A stretch of DNA of 64,000 bases from Streptomyces sp. ITFR-16. GTDB lineage: Bacteria > Actinomycetota > Actinomycetes > Streptomycetales > Streptomycetaceae. The notes under the pieces were generated by a model. It was not told the DNA's origin. It saw nothing but the letters and a program-made list of their open reading frames with translations, and did not search any database. A program made the position numbers and the translations under genes. This document shows positions 27,263-35,712 of this stretch, piece after piece. The stretch covers positions 3,534,001 to 3,598,000 of the forward strand of contig NZ_CP134609.1 of assembly GCF_031844705.1 (NCBI RefSeq), given 5' to 3'. Position 1 is the stretch's first letter; each line of letters begins with the position of its first letter.

Positions 27263-28654
27263 ATGGTCTCCGAGCACGCCCCCCAGCCCGCTGCCCAGGT
27301 TCTCGTCGCGTCCAACCGCGGCCCGGTGTCGTACACCCTCCGTGAGGACGGCGCCCTCGACGCGAAGCGGGGCGGGGGCGGGCTCGTCTCCGGCCTGAGC
27401 GCCGTCGACGACAAGATGTGGGTGTGCGCGGCCCTCGGGGACGGCGACCGCGAGGCGGTGCGGCGCGGGGTCGGCGAGCCGGGCGTCCGGATGCTCGACA
27501 TCGACGCGGACGTGCACGCCGACGCGTACAACGGCATCGCCAACTCCGTGCTGTGGTTCGTCCACCACCTGCTCTACCAGACCCCGCTGGAGCCCGTCTT
27601 CGACGCGGAGTTCCGCCGCCAGTGGGCCTCCTTCGAGACGTACAACCGGGCCTTCGCCGAGGCCCTTGCCGAGGAGGCGGGCGAGGGCGCGGCGGTCCTG
27701 GTGCAGGACTACCACCTGTCGCTGGTGCCCGGCATGCTCCGCGAGCTCCGCCCCGACCTGCGGATCGGCCACTTCTCGCACACCCCGTGGGCGCCCGTCG
27801 ACTACTTCCGGCTGCTGCCCGACGACATCGCCGAGCAGCTGCTGCGCGGCATCCTCGGCGCCGACCGGGCCGCCTTCCTGACCCGCCGCTGGGCCGACGC
27901 CTTCATCAGCTGCTGTACGGAGCTGCTGGGCGGCACCGGCCGCACCCGGATCGGGGTGCACGGCCTCGGCGCCGACGCGGACTTCCTGCGCCGCCGGGCG
28001 CACGAGGCGGACGTGGACGAGCGGATGGAGACCCTGCGGGAGCAGGTGGGTCCGGGCCGCCGGACGATCGTGCGGGTGGACCGTACGGAGCTGTCGAAGA
28101 ACATCGTCCGCGGGCTGCACGCCTACCGCGCCCTGCTCGACGAGCGGCCCGAGTGGCGCGGCGAGGTCGTCCACATCGCGTTCGCCTACCCCTCGCGGCA
28201 GGACCTGGCGGTCTACCGGGACTACACCGCCGAGGTCCAGCGCGTCGCGGACGGGATCAACGCGGAGTTCGGGACGCCGGACTGGACGCCGGTCGTCCTC
28301 CATGTGAAGGACGACTTCGCCCGCTCCCTCGCGGCCTACCGGCTGGCGGACGTGGCGCTCGTCAACCCGATCCGGGACGGGATGAACCTGGTCGCCAAGG
28401 AGGTCCCGGTCGTCTCCGACCAGGGCTGCGCGCTGGTGCTGTCGCGGGAGGCCGGGGCGCACGAGGAGCTGGGCGAGGACGCGGTCACGGTGAACCCGTA
28501 CGACGTCTCGGCCACCGCCGACGCCCTGCACGAGGCGCTGACGATGGCCGACGACGAACGGGCCGCCCGCTCGAAGCGGCTGGCCGCGGCGGCCACCGCG
28601 CTGCCGCCGCAGCAGTGGTTCCTGGACCAGCTAGAGGCGCTGCGCCAGGGCTGA
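27263..28654 (+). CDS. otsA: Trehalose-6-phosphate synthase
   Basis: This 463-residue GT20 enzyme makes trehalose 6-phosphate from an NDP-glucose and glucose 6-phosphate. Conserved parts are ASNRGPVSYTL, the acceptor segment LVQDYHLSLVPGML, GHFSHTPWAPVDYFRLLP, and the nucleotide-phosphate Arg/Lys region RVDRTELSKNIVRGL, which is longer than the E. coli RLDYSKG loop. The sugar-site DGMNLVAKE is intact. In S. venezuelae the orthologous OtsA is reported to use GDP-glucose, so the donor here may be GDP- rather than UDP-glucose. Its 3' end overlaps otsB by 24 bases on the opposite strand. Confidence 0.92.
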   Translation: MVSEHAPQPAAQVLVASNRGPVSYTLREDGALDAKRGGGGLVSGLSAVDDKMWVCAALGDGDREAVRRGVGEPGVRMLDIDADVHADAYNGIANSVLWFVHHLLYQTPLEPVFDAEFRRQWASFETYNRAFAEALAEEAGEGAAVLVQDYHLSLVPGMLRELRPDLRIGHFSHTPWAPVDYFRLLPDDIAEQLLRGILGADRAAFLTRRWADAFISCCTELLGGTGRTRIGVHGLGADADFLRRRAHEADVDERMETLREQVGPGRRTIVRVDRTELSKNIVRGLHAYRALLDERPEWRGEVVHIAFAYPSRQDLAVYRDYTAEVQRVADGINAEFGTPDWTPVVLHVKDDFARSLAAYRLADVALVNPIRDGMNLVAKEVPVVSDQGCALVLSREAGAHEELGEDAVTVNPYDVSATADALHEALTMADDERAARSKRLAAAATALPPQQWFLDQLEALRQG

Positions 28655-29485
28655 CAGGAACTCCACGACGGCCCCAGGGCCGGGCACCGCGAGATCGGCG
28701 CGCTCGGCCAGTTCGGGCACCTCGGCGCTGCCGCTGCAGATCAGCAGGCCGGGGACGCCGGGGCTCCGGGTGCGGAGCTTCTCCACGGCGGCGAACGCGG
28801 CGAGGTCGCCGAGGTCGTCGCCCGCGTAGAGCACGGACTCGGCGCCGGTCTCGCGCACGTACTCGGTGAGGGCCACGCCCTTGTCCATGCCGGGCGGGCG
28901 CAACTCCAGCACCAGGCGGCCCGGTTCGACGATCAGCCCGTGCGCGGCGGCAAGCTCGCCGAGGGGGCCGCGCAGCGCCTCGAAGGCCGCCTGCGGGTCG
29001 GCGGCGCGGCGGGTGTGGACCGCGAGCGCCTGGCCCTTCTCCTCTGTCCACGTGCCGTGCCAGGAGTCGAACCGGTCCAGCACGCCCGGGAGTTCGGCCC
29101 GTACGGCGGCGACGCCGGGGTGCGGGGCGGGGGCGTGGACGGTGCCGGAGACGGCATCCCAGCGCTCGGCGCCGTAGTGGCCGAGGACGACGAGGTGATC
29201 GAGGCCCGCGACCCCGGCGAAGCCGCCGTAGCGGACCGCGACGCCGGCCGGGCGGCCGGTGATCACGGCGACGGAGGCGACCCGAGGAGCGAGCGCGGCC
29301 AGCGCCTCGACGGCGCCGGGGTGTGCGCGGGCCTGTTCCGGGTCCGGGACGATGTCGGCGAGGGTGCCGTCGAAATCGAGCGCGACGACGGCCTTCTCGG
29401 GCCTCGCGAGAAGCGCGGCGAGCCCCTCGCTTCCGGCGGGGGTGGTGGGGTCCGGCAGAGACGGGGTGTGCGGGTGGCTGCCCAT
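28631..29485 (-). CDS. otsB: Trehalose-6-phosphate phosphatase
   Basis: This 284-residue HAD-superfamily phosphatase completes trehalose synthesis by dephosphorylating the OtsA product. Motif I is ALDFDGTLADI (nucleophile Asp), motif II is VITGRP, and the C-terminal metal motif is YAGDDLGDLAAF. It lies convergent to otsA with a 24-base overlap of 3' ends, an arrangement in which transcription of one could interfere with the other. An N-terminal stretch of about 25 residues before the domain is Pro/Thr-rich. The ATG at 29485 is the only start keeping motif I at the normal distance. Confidence 0.94.
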   Translation of the reverse strand: MGSHPHTPSLPDPTTPAGSEGLAALLARPEKAVVALDFDGTLADIVPDPEQARAHPGAVEALAALAPRVASVAVITGRPAGVAVRYGGFAGVAGLDHLVVLGHYGAERWDAVSGTVHAPAPHPGVAAVRAELPGVLDRFDSWHGTWTEEKGQALAVHTRRAADPQAAFEALRGPLGELAAAHGLIVEPGRLVLELRPPGMDKGVALTEYVRETGAESVLYAGDDLGDLAAFAAVEKLRTRSPGVPGLLICSGSAEVPELAERADLAVPGPGAVVEFLSALAQRL

Positions 29486-29540
29486 GCCCCGAGCCTATCG
29501 GCGGGGGCGTCCCCGGGGGCGCCGCCCCCGGACCCCGGGG

Positions 29541-29810
29541 TCAGCGGCGGCCCCGGCGGGCTTCTCGGACGCGGCGGAGGCGGTTGACCGTGACCGGGTC
29601 CTCCGCCAGCGCCCGCCGGTCGTCCAGCAGAGCGTTCAGCAGCTGGTAGTAGCGCGTCGGGGAGATCCCCAGCCGCTCCCTGATCGCCCGCTCCTTCGCC
29701 CCCGGCCCGGCCCACGACTGCCGCTCGACGGCCAGGACCGCGCGGTCCCGGTCGGACAGCGGGGCGGGCTCGTCGGGGCCGTCGGGGCCGTTCGGGGGGA
29801 GGGCGGTCAT
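29541..29810 (-). CDS. DUF3263 small helix-turn-helix-like protein
   Basis: This 89-residue protein is of the actinobacterial DUF3263 family, with LSDRDRAVLAVERQSW and ERLGISPTRYYQLLNALLDD, which look like a sigma-factor-type helix-turn-helix. The tail is strongly basic (RRVREARRGRR), consistent with nucleic-acid binding. The ATG at 29810 starts MTALPPNGPDGPDEP; nine further upstream codons are open but nonconserved. It lies between otsB and the sugar-binding lipoprotein on the minus strand. Its role is unknown. Confidence 0.85.
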   Translation of the reverse strand: MTALPPNGPDGPDEPAPLSDRDRAVLAVERQSWAGPGAKERAIRERLGISPTRYYQLLNALLDDRRALAEDPVTVNRLRRVREARRGRR

Positions 29811-29840
29811 ATCAGCCAATATATGGGGCGCCGGCAACGG

Positions 29841-31106
29841 CTACTCCGCGCTCTCGGCCGCCGTCGACTCCTGCGCTATGTGCGCGAGCACGGTCTCGGG
29901 GTTCGCGCCCGGCTCCACCGCCTTGCCGATGTTCTCCTTGATCGACGCGCTCGCCTGGGCCCAGGACGTCTTGCCGAACGGGTAGAAGTCCGCGTTGGTC
30001 AGCGAGGCCAGGAACTTGTGCAGCGGCTTGTACTTCGGGTCGTCCTCCATCGACGCCGACGCACTGTCCGTGACCGGCAGCAGGTCGTAGGTGTCGGCGA
30101 ACTCGATCACGTTCTTGTCGCTGAACATGAAGTCGAAGAACTTGCCGATCTCGGTCCGGTGGCCGTTCTGCTTGAACCCCATGATCCAGTCGGCGACACC
30201 CATCGACCCCTTGGTGGGACCGTCGGGGCCGGGCAGCTGCACCATGCCGACGTCCACGCCCTGCTGCTCCGCCTCCTCCATCAGGGTCGGGTGGCCGTTG
30301 AGCATGCCGACCTTCCCCTTGGTGAAGGCCTCGAAGGCCTGCGCCCGGTTGAGCTTGCCGGGGGCGACCGGGCCGACGAGGCCCTTGTCGACGAGGTGCG
30401 ACTTCAGCCAGTCGAACGTCTTGACGTTCTCCGGGGAGTCGATGTTGTACGAGCCGATGTCGTCGGTGTAGGAACCGCCACCGCTGAGCAGCCACATCAG
30501 CGTCTCGGCCTGGGACTCCTCCTGGCCCAGCGGCAGCGCGAAGGGGTACGTCACCCCGCGCTGCTTGAGCACGGTCGCGTCGGCCGCGATGTCGGCCCAG
30601 GTCTTCGGGTACTGGAGGCCCGCCTGGCTGAAGAGCTTCTTGTTGTAGAAGAGCAGCCGGGTGCTGGCCACGAAGGGCAGCCCGTACTGGATGCGGTTGA
30701 CCCGCCCGGCGTCCGCGAGCTTCGGCAGGAAGTTCGCCTGGGTGGGGATGCTGAGCATCTGGTCGGCGGGGTAGAGCTTGCCGGCCTTGGCGTAGTCCGC
30801 GTACGCGCCGATCTGCGCGATGTCGGGGGCCTTGCCGGCCTTCACCATCTCGGCGACCTTGCGGTCGACGTCCGTCCACGGCAGGACGGTCACCTCGACC
30901 TTGATGCCGGGGTGGGAGGCCTCGAAGCTCCGGGCGACCTTGTCCCAGTACTTGTCGGACTTGTTCGCCGCGCTCGTGCCGTAATCGGCCGCGACCACCT
31001 TCAGCGTGACGTCGCCCGAGCCGCTGCCACCGCCGCAGCCGGACAGCGTTGCCGTCATCCCCATGGCGGCGACAGCCGCCGTCAGTCCCAAGTAGCGCCG
31101 CTGCAC
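29841..31106 (-). CDS. Sugar ABC transporter substrate-binding lipoprotein (orphan)
   Basis: This 421-residue lipoprotein of solute-binding family 1 should capture an oligosaccharide outside the membrane. The signal peptide ends in the lipobox LSGC (lipidated Cys near residue 24), then a Gly/Ser linker. The binding fold shows SFEASHPGIKVEVTVLPW and later GVADWIMGFKQNG. No permease or ATPase gene is adjacent, so partners must be encoded elsewhere; MsiK, 28 kb away, could energise it. A dre-like site at 31201-31216 upstream and the neighbouring nag-type genes suggest an amino-sugar ligand under DasR control. That is inference. Confidence 0.9.
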   Translation of the reverse strand: MQRRYLGLTAAVAAMGMTATLSGCGGGSGSGDVTLKVVAADYGTSAANKSDKYWDKVARSFEASHPGIKVEVTVLPWTDVDRKVAEMVKAGKAPDIAQIGAYADYAKAGKLYPADQMLSIPTQANFLPKLADAGRVNRIQYGLPFVASTRLLFYNKKLFSQAGLQYPKTWADIAADATVLKQRGVTYPFALPLGQEESQAETLMWLLSGGGSYTDDIGSYNIDSPENVKTFDWLKSHLVDKGLVGPVAPGKLNRAQAFEAFTKGKVGMLNGHPTLMEEAEQQGVDVGMVQLPGPDGPTKGSMGVADWIMGFKQNGHRTEIGKFFDFMFSDKNVIEFADTYDLLPVTDSASASMEDDPKYKPLHKFLASLTNADFYPFGKTSWAQASASIKENIGKAVEPGANPETVLAHIAQESTAAESAE

Positions 31107-31200
31107 AGCCCAGTCCGTCCTCGTCGATTACGTCACCCCCGGCCACCACGTGCTCGTGGCACCTCCCGGGTGAGCTGCGATTTTCCCCCACCTCTCCCAG

Positions 31201-31216
31201 CGAGGTCTACACCACT
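31201..31216 (-). promoter_or_regulatory. dre-like site (DasR) upstream of the sugar-binding lipoprotein
   Basis: Minus-strand AGTGGTGTAGACCTCG matches the remembered dre consensus AGTGGTCTAGACCACT at 12 of 16 positions. It lies about 95 bases before the lipoprotein start. Confidence 0.6.
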
Positions 31217-31294
31217 GGGATATCGCTTCCGCAACGCAGCAGCATTGCACGCGACGCCGGGCGACTGCTAAGTAGGTCTCGACGTAAGGGCCTT

Positions 31295-31310
31295 ATTGGT
31301 CCAGACCTTT
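31295..31310 (+). promoter_or_regulatory. dre-like site (DasR) upstream of the SIS-domain gene
   Basis: ATTGGTCCAGACCTTT matches the dre consensus at 12 of 16 positions, with the GGTC..GACC core kept. It lies about 65 bases before the SIS gene ATG. Confidence 0.6.
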
Positions 31311-31374
31311 ATGCGTACGTCTACGGTATCGCCGAGTCTCCCCGCCACCGCCCAGCCGCAAGGAGCCGTCCCGC

Positions 31375-32301
31375 ATGTCCCGTACCGCATCTGAAATTGC
31401 CACCCAGCCCAGCTGCTGGAGGCGTGCCGCGCAGGCGGGCGCGGCCTTCGACGGGCTGCCGCGTCCGGGCGAGCGGGTCGCCGTCACCGGGTGCGGCACC
31501 TCGTGGTTCATGGCCATCGCCTACGCGGCGCTGCGGGAGGCCGCGGGACAGGGCGAGACGGACGCGTACGCCTCCTCGGAGTTCCCCGCCGGGCGGCGCT
31601 ACGACCGGGTGGTGGCGATCACCCGCTCCGGTACGACGAGCGAGGTACTGGCGCTGCTGGGCGAGCTGCGCGGCACGACGCCCACCGTCGCGCTGACCGC
31701 GGACCCGAAGACACCGGTGATGGAGGCCGCCGACGCGGTGGCCGTACTGGACTGGGCGGACGAGGAGTCGGTCGTCCAGACCCGGTTCGCCACCACCGCG
31801 CTCGCCTTCCTGCGGGCCGGACTGGAGGCGGCGGGCCCGCTTCCGGCCGGCGTGAAGACGGTCGCCGAGGCCGCCGTCGACGCGGAGCTCGCGGTGACCG
31901 AGCCGCTGGACGAGACGGTGGTCGCGGCAGAGCAGTGGACGTTCCTGGGGCGCGGCTGGACCTACGGCCTGGCACAGGAGGCCGGGCTGAAGATGCGCGA
32001 GGCGGCCGGCGCCTGGACGGAGTCGTACCCCGCGATGGAGTACCGCCACGGGCCGATCGCGATCACCGGACCGAACCGGGTGGCATGGGTCTTCGGCACC
32101 CTGCCCGAGGGGCTGGCGGGCGAGGTCGCGGGGGTCGGCGGGACGCTGGTCGCGCACCCGTCTGCGGACCCGATGGCCGACCTGATCCGCGCCCAGCGAC
32201 TGGCGGTGGTGCTCGCCGAGTCCAAGGGGTACGACCCGGACCACCCACGCAATCTGTCCCGCAGCGTGATCCTGCCGGGCCAGGGCGTGCCGTCGAACTG
32301 A
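31375..32301 (+). CDS. SIS-domain sugar-phosphate isomerase/deaminase-like protein
   Basis: This 308-residue protein has two SIS domains, like the isomerase half of GlmS or AgaS. The first has VTGCGTSWFMAIAYAALRE and ITRSGTTSEVLALL; the second has FLGRGWTYGLAQEAGLKMRE and a PAMEYRHGPIA segment holding the usual Glu and His. It could isomerise or deaminate an amino-sugar phosphate. The ATG has a good AAGGAG 8-9 bases upstream and a dre-like site before that. Downstream on the same strand are nagK, nagA, a PfkB kinase and a class II aldolase. Whether the substrate is GlcN-6-P or GalN-6-P cannot be decided from sequence. Confidence 0.87.
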   Translation: MSRTASEIATQPSCWRRAAQAGAAFDGLPRPGERVAVTGCGTSWFMAIAYAALREAAGQGETDAYASSEFPAGRRYDRVVAITRSGTTSEVLALLGELRGTTPTVALTADPKTPVMEAADAVAVLDWADEESVVQTRFATTALAFLRAGLEAAGPLPAGVKTVAEAAVDAELAVTEPLDETVVAAEQWTFLGRGWTYGLAQEAGLKMREAAGAWTESYPAMEYRHGPIAITGPNRVAWVFGTLPEGLAGEVAGVGGTLVAHPSADPMADLIRAQRLAVVLAESKGYDPDHPRNLSRSVILPGQGVPSN

Positions 32302-32321
32302 CGTCGTTGCCCGAAGGACGG

Positions 32322-32347
32322 CCGCCCGGCGGAAAACCGTCGGGCGG
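32322..32347 (+). terminator. Hairpin after the SIS gene
   Basis: An 11-bp stem with one G-T pair (CCGCCCGGCGG at 32322-32332 with CCGTCGGGCGG at 32337-32347) closes on an AAAA loop. It starts 20 bases past the stop and separates the SIS gene from nagK, which has its own dre site. Confidence 0.55.
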
Positions 32348-32420
32348 TTGCGTCCTGATGTCGGCGGATTGCCGCCGGGTTGCGCCCCGGATTTTGTATG
32401 GATGCGCAACAAACAGCGAT

Positions 32421-32436
32421 AGTGGACTAGACCTTT
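32421..32436 (+). promoter_or_regulatory. dre site (DasR) upstream of nagK
   Basis: AGTGGACTAGACCTTT matches the dre consensus at 13 of 16 positions and lies 28 bases before the nagK GTG, overlapping the likely promoter. The S. coelicolor nagKA operon is a known DasR target. Confidence 0.8.
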
Positions 32437-32464
32437 TGGGGTTCGTCGGGCGAAACTGTTTCCC

Positions 32465-33397
32465 GTGAAACACGTCATCGCCCTCGATGTGGGCGGCACC
32501 GGGATGAAGGCCGCACTGGTCGGGGCCGACGGCACCCTGCTCCACGAGGCACGGCGCGCGACCGGCAGAGAGCGCGGTCCCGACGCCGTCGTGGAGTCGA
32601 TCCTCTCCTTCGCCGCCGAGCTGCGCGCCCACGGCGAGGAGCACTTCGGCGAGAGCGCCCTCGCGGCGGGTGTCGCCGTGCCCGGCATCGTCGACGCCGA
32701 GAACGGGATCGCCGTCTACGCCAGCAACCTGGGCTGGCGCGACGTCCCCATGCGCCGGCTGCTCGGCGAACGCCTCGGCGGCCTCCCCGTGGCCCTCGGC
32801 CACGACGTCAGGACCGGCGGCCTCGCCGAGGGCCGGATCGGCGCGGGCAAGGGCGCGGACCGCTTCCTGTTCATCCCGCTGGGCACCGGCATCGCCGGGG
32901 CCATCGGCATCGCGGGCGCCATCGAGGAGGGCGCCCACGGCTACGCGGGCGAGATCGGCCATGTCGTGGTCCGGCCGGACGGCCCGGACTGCGGCTGCGG
33001 CCAGCGCGGCTGTCTGGAGACCCTGGCCTCCGCCTCCGCCGTCAGCCGCGCCTGGGCCACCGCCGCCGGCGACCCCGAGGCCGACGCCGCCGACTGCGCC
33101 AAGGCCGTCGAATCGGGCGACCCCCGCGCCGTCGAGGTGTGGCACAACGCCGTCGACGCGCTCGCCGCCGGGCTGGTCACCGCGCTCACCCTGCTGGACC
33201 CCCGCACGATCATCATCGGTGGCGGTCTCGCCGAGGCGGGGGAAACCTTGTTCACACCACTCCGTGCGGCCGTCGAGGAACGCGTCACGTTCCAGAAGCT
33301 GCCCCACATCGTCCCGGCGGCCCTCGGGGACACCGCCGGATGCCTGGGCGCAGGGCTGCTCGCCTGGGATCTACTCTCCACGGAGGTATCCGCCTGA
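32465..33397 (+). CDS. nagK: ROK-family N-acetylglucosamine kinase
   Basis: This 310-residue ROK sugar kinase probably phosphorylates N-acetylglucosamine at C6. ATP-binding DVGGTGMKAAL begins the chain, the catalytic Asp is in LGHDVRTGG, and the ROK zinc motif CGCGQRGCLET is complete. GTG at 32465 has no clear Shine-Dalgarno and is close to the dre site, so the mRNA may have a very short leader. Its TGA overlaps the nagA ATG (TGATG), so the two enzymes are coupled. Orthology to the S. coelicolor nagK is inferred from context. Confidence 0.93.
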   Translation: MKHVIALDVGGTGMKAALVGADGTLLHEARRATGRERGPDAVVESILSFAAELRAHGEEHFGESALAAGVAVPGIVDAENGIAVYASNLGWRDVPMRRLLGERLGGLPVALGHDVRTGGLAEGRIGAGKGADRFLFIPLGTGIAGAIGIAGAIEEGAHGYAGEIGHVVVRPDGPDCGCGQRGCLETLASASAVSRAWATAAGDPEADAADCAKAVESGDPRAVEVWHNAVDALAAGLVTALTLLDPRTIIIGGGLAEAGETLFTPLRAAVEERVTFQKLPHIVPAALGDTAGCLGAGLLAWDLLSTEVSA

Positions 33398-34554
33398 TGG
33401 CCGGACGCGCAGACAGCACCGTTCTCGCAGGGGCCCGGGTGGTACTCCCCACCGGCACCGTCGAGGACGGCCGGGTGATCGTCGAGGGCACCCGCATCGC
33501 CGGCAGCCGGGCGGAGGGCGCCGAGACGGTCGACCTGTCCGGCCACTGGATCGTGCCCGGCTTCGTCGACATGCACAACCACGGCGGCGGCGGCGCGTCC
33601 TTCACCTCCGGCACCGTGGACGAGGTCCTGACCGGTGTCCGCACCCACCGCGAGCACGGCACCACCACCCTGGTCGCCTCCACCGTCACCGGCGAGATGG
33701 ACTTCCTCGCCGAGCGCGCCGGCATCCTCTCCGAGCTGGTCGAGCAGGGCGACCTGGCCGGGATCCACTTCGAGGGCCCCTTCATCTCCCCCTGCCGCAA
33801 GGGCGCGCACAGCGAGGCGCTGCTGCGCGACCCGGACCCGGCCGAGGTCCGCAAGCTGATGGACGCCGCCCGCGGCACCGCGAAGATGTTCACGCTCGCC
33901 ACCGAACTGCCCGGCGGCATCGAGTCCGTACGGCTGCTCGCCGAGCACGGCGTCATCGCGGCCATCGGCCACACCGACGCCACGTACGAGCAGACCGTCG
34001 AGGCCATCGACGCGGGCGCCACCGTCGCCACGCACCTCTACAACGCGATGCCCGCGCTCGGCCACCGCGCGCCCGGCCCGATCGCCGCCCTCCTGGAGGA
34101 CGAGCGGATCACGGTCGAGCTGATCAACGACGGTACGCATCTGCACCCCGCCGCACTCGAACTCGCCTACCACCACGCCGGCGCCCACCGCGTCGCGCTG
34201 ATCACCGACGCCATGGACGCGGCCGGCTTCGGCGACGGCCGCTACCAGCTCGGCCCGCTCGCCGTGGACGTCGAGGACGGCGTCGCCCGGCTCGTCGAGG
34301 GCGGCTCCATCGCCGGCTCCACGCTCACCCTGGACACCGCCTTCCACCGGGCCGTGACCATCGACCGCATCCCGGTCGACGACGTGGTGCAGTCCATCTC
34401 CGCCAACCCCGCCCGGCTCCTCGGCGTCTACGACAAGGTCGGCTCGCTGGAGCCCGGCAAGGACGCCGACCTGGTCGTCCTGGACGACGACTTCACCCTC
34501 AAGGGAGTCATGCGCAAGGGCGAGTGGATCATTCGGCCGCAGAACGCCCGATAA
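33397..34554 (+). CDS. nagA: N-acetylglucosamine-6-phosphate deacetylase
   Basis: This 385-residue amidohydrolase-fold enzyme removes acetate from GlcNAc-6-phosphate. The metal-binding HNHGGGG follows VPGFVDM, GIHFEGPFIS carries the conserved Glu, the histidines are in IGHTDATYEQ and THLYNAM, and the catalytic Asp lies in ALITDAMDAAG. The start ATG overlaps the nagK stop. It receives substrate from NagK and also from MurQ, which yields GlcNAc-6-P. A hairpin at 34595 follows, so the two downstream genes may be only partly cotranscribed. Confidence 0.95.
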   Translation: MAGRADSTVLAGARVVLPTGTVEDGRVIVEGTRIAGSRAEGAETVDLSGHWIVPGFVDMHNHGGGGASFTSGTVDEVLTGVRTHREHGTTTLVASTVTGEMDFLAERAGILSELVEQGDLAGIHFEGPFISPCRKGAHSEALLRDPDPAEVRKLMDAARGTAKMFTLATELPGGIESVRLLAEHGVIAAIGHTDATYEQTVEAIDAGATVATHLYNAMPALGHRAPGPIAALLEDERITVELINDGTHLHPAALELAYHHAGAHRVALITDAMDAAGFGDGRYQLGPLAVDVEDGVARLVEGGSIAGSTLTLDTAFHRAVTIDRIPVDDVVQSISANPARLLGVYDKVGSLEPGKDADLVVLDDDFTLKGVMRKGEWIIRPQNAR

Positions 34555-34594
34555 CCACCCGTGCCGGGGCAGGTTGCCTACGTAACGAAGAGAC

Positions 34595-34626
34595 GGCGGT
34601 TGGCCCCGAGGTCTGGGCCGACCGCC
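34595..34626 (+). terminator. Probable terminator after nagA
   Basis: A 12-bp stem with one G-T pair (34595-34606 with 34615-34626, eight-base loop), followed by CCCCTCTTT, lies 40 bases past the nagA stop. Confidence 0.55.
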
Positions 34627-34717
34627 CCCTCTTTGGCATGATCGCCAGGGAAACAGGCAGGGAAAGCGCGTTCTGGCACGGGGTCCGCGCTCAGCACGGA
34701 TCGAAGGAGCGGCCGAG

Positions 34718-35653
34718 GTGATCCTCACGGTCACGCTGAACACGGCACTCGACCTGACCTACGGGGTCCCCGCACTCGTCCCGCACTCCAGCCACCGTGT
34801 CACCGACCTCTCCGAGCGCCCCGGCGGCAAGGGCGTCAACGTCGCCCGGGTCCTCACCGCCCTCGGCCACGAGAGCGTCGTCACCGGCTTCGCCGGAGGC
34901 GCCACCGGAGCCGTCCTGCGCGAGCTGCTCGCCGCGCTCCCCGCGCCCGTCACCGACGCGCTCGTCCCGGTCGCCGGCGACACCCGCCGCACCCTGGCCG
35001 TCGTCGACCGCGCCACCGGCGACACCACCCAGTTCAACGAGCCCGGACCGCAGGTCACCGCCGCCGAATGGACCGCGTTCCTCCGCTCGTACGGAGAACT
35101 GCTCACCTCGGCCGACGCGGTCGCCCTGTGCGGCAGCCTGCCGCCCGGCATCCACGTCGGCGCCTACGCGGAACTGGTCCGGCTGGCCCGCACCGCCGGC
35201 GTCCCGGTCCTCCTGGACACCAGCGGCGAACCGCTGCGCCGGGGCATCGCCGCCCGCCCCGACCTCATCAAGCCGAACGCCGACGAGCTCGCCCAGCTCA
35301 CCGGCTCCCGCGAACCGCTGCGCGCCACCCGTGACGCCCGGCGCCGGGGCGCCCACGCGGTCATCGCGTCCCTGGGCCCGGACGGCATGCTGGCGGTGAC
35401 CCCGGACGGGGTCTGGCAGGCCGCGCCGCCCGCGCCCGTGAAGGGCAACCCGACCGGAGCGGGCGACTCCGCGGTGGCCGGACTGCTGTCCGGCCTCGTC
35501 GAGGGCCTGAGCTGGCCGGACCGGCTGCGAAGGGCGGTGGCACTGTCGACGGCGACCGTGCTGGCCCCCACCGCCGGTGACTTCGACCGCGCGGCCTACG
35601 AGGAGCTGCTGCCGCGCGTCGCCATCGAGGAACACGCACCAGGCGCGGCCTGA
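34718..35653 (+). CDS. PfkB-family 1-phosphofructokinase / tagatose-6-phosphate kinase-like
   Basis: This 311-residue ribokinase-type sugar-phosphate kinase starts (V)ILTVTLNTALDLTYGVP, as in FruK/LacC enzymes. It contains RPGGKGVNVARVL, ALCGSLPPGIHVGAY, LLDTSGEPLRRG and the catalytic NPTGAGDSAVAG near the C-terminus. GTG at 34718 has GAAGGAG at 34703-34709. Placement between nagA and a class II aldolase fits phosphorylation of fructose-6-P or tagatose-6-P for cleavage. A fruB/fruA PTS is not adjacent, so a fructose-PTS role is less likely. Confidence 0.88.
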   Translation: MILTVTLNTALDLTYGVPALVPHSSHRVTDLSERPGGKGVNVARVLTALGHESVVTGFAGGATGAVLRELLAALPAPVTDALVPVAGDTRRTLAVVDRATGDTTQFNEPGPQVTAAEWTAFLRSYGELLTSADAVALCGSLPPGIHVGAYAELVRLARTAGVPVLLDTSGEPLRRGIAARPDLIKPNADELAQLTGSREPLRATRDARRRGAHAVIASLGPDGMLAVTPDGVWQAAPPAPVKGNPTGAGDSAVAGLLSGLVEGLSWPDRLRRAVALSTATVLAPTAGDFDRAAYEELLPRVAIEEHAPGAA

Positions 35654-35712
35654 GCGCCGCGCACCCGCACCGGGACCGCCCGCCGGACCCGGGGAAAACA
35701 TCAGAGGTCAGC

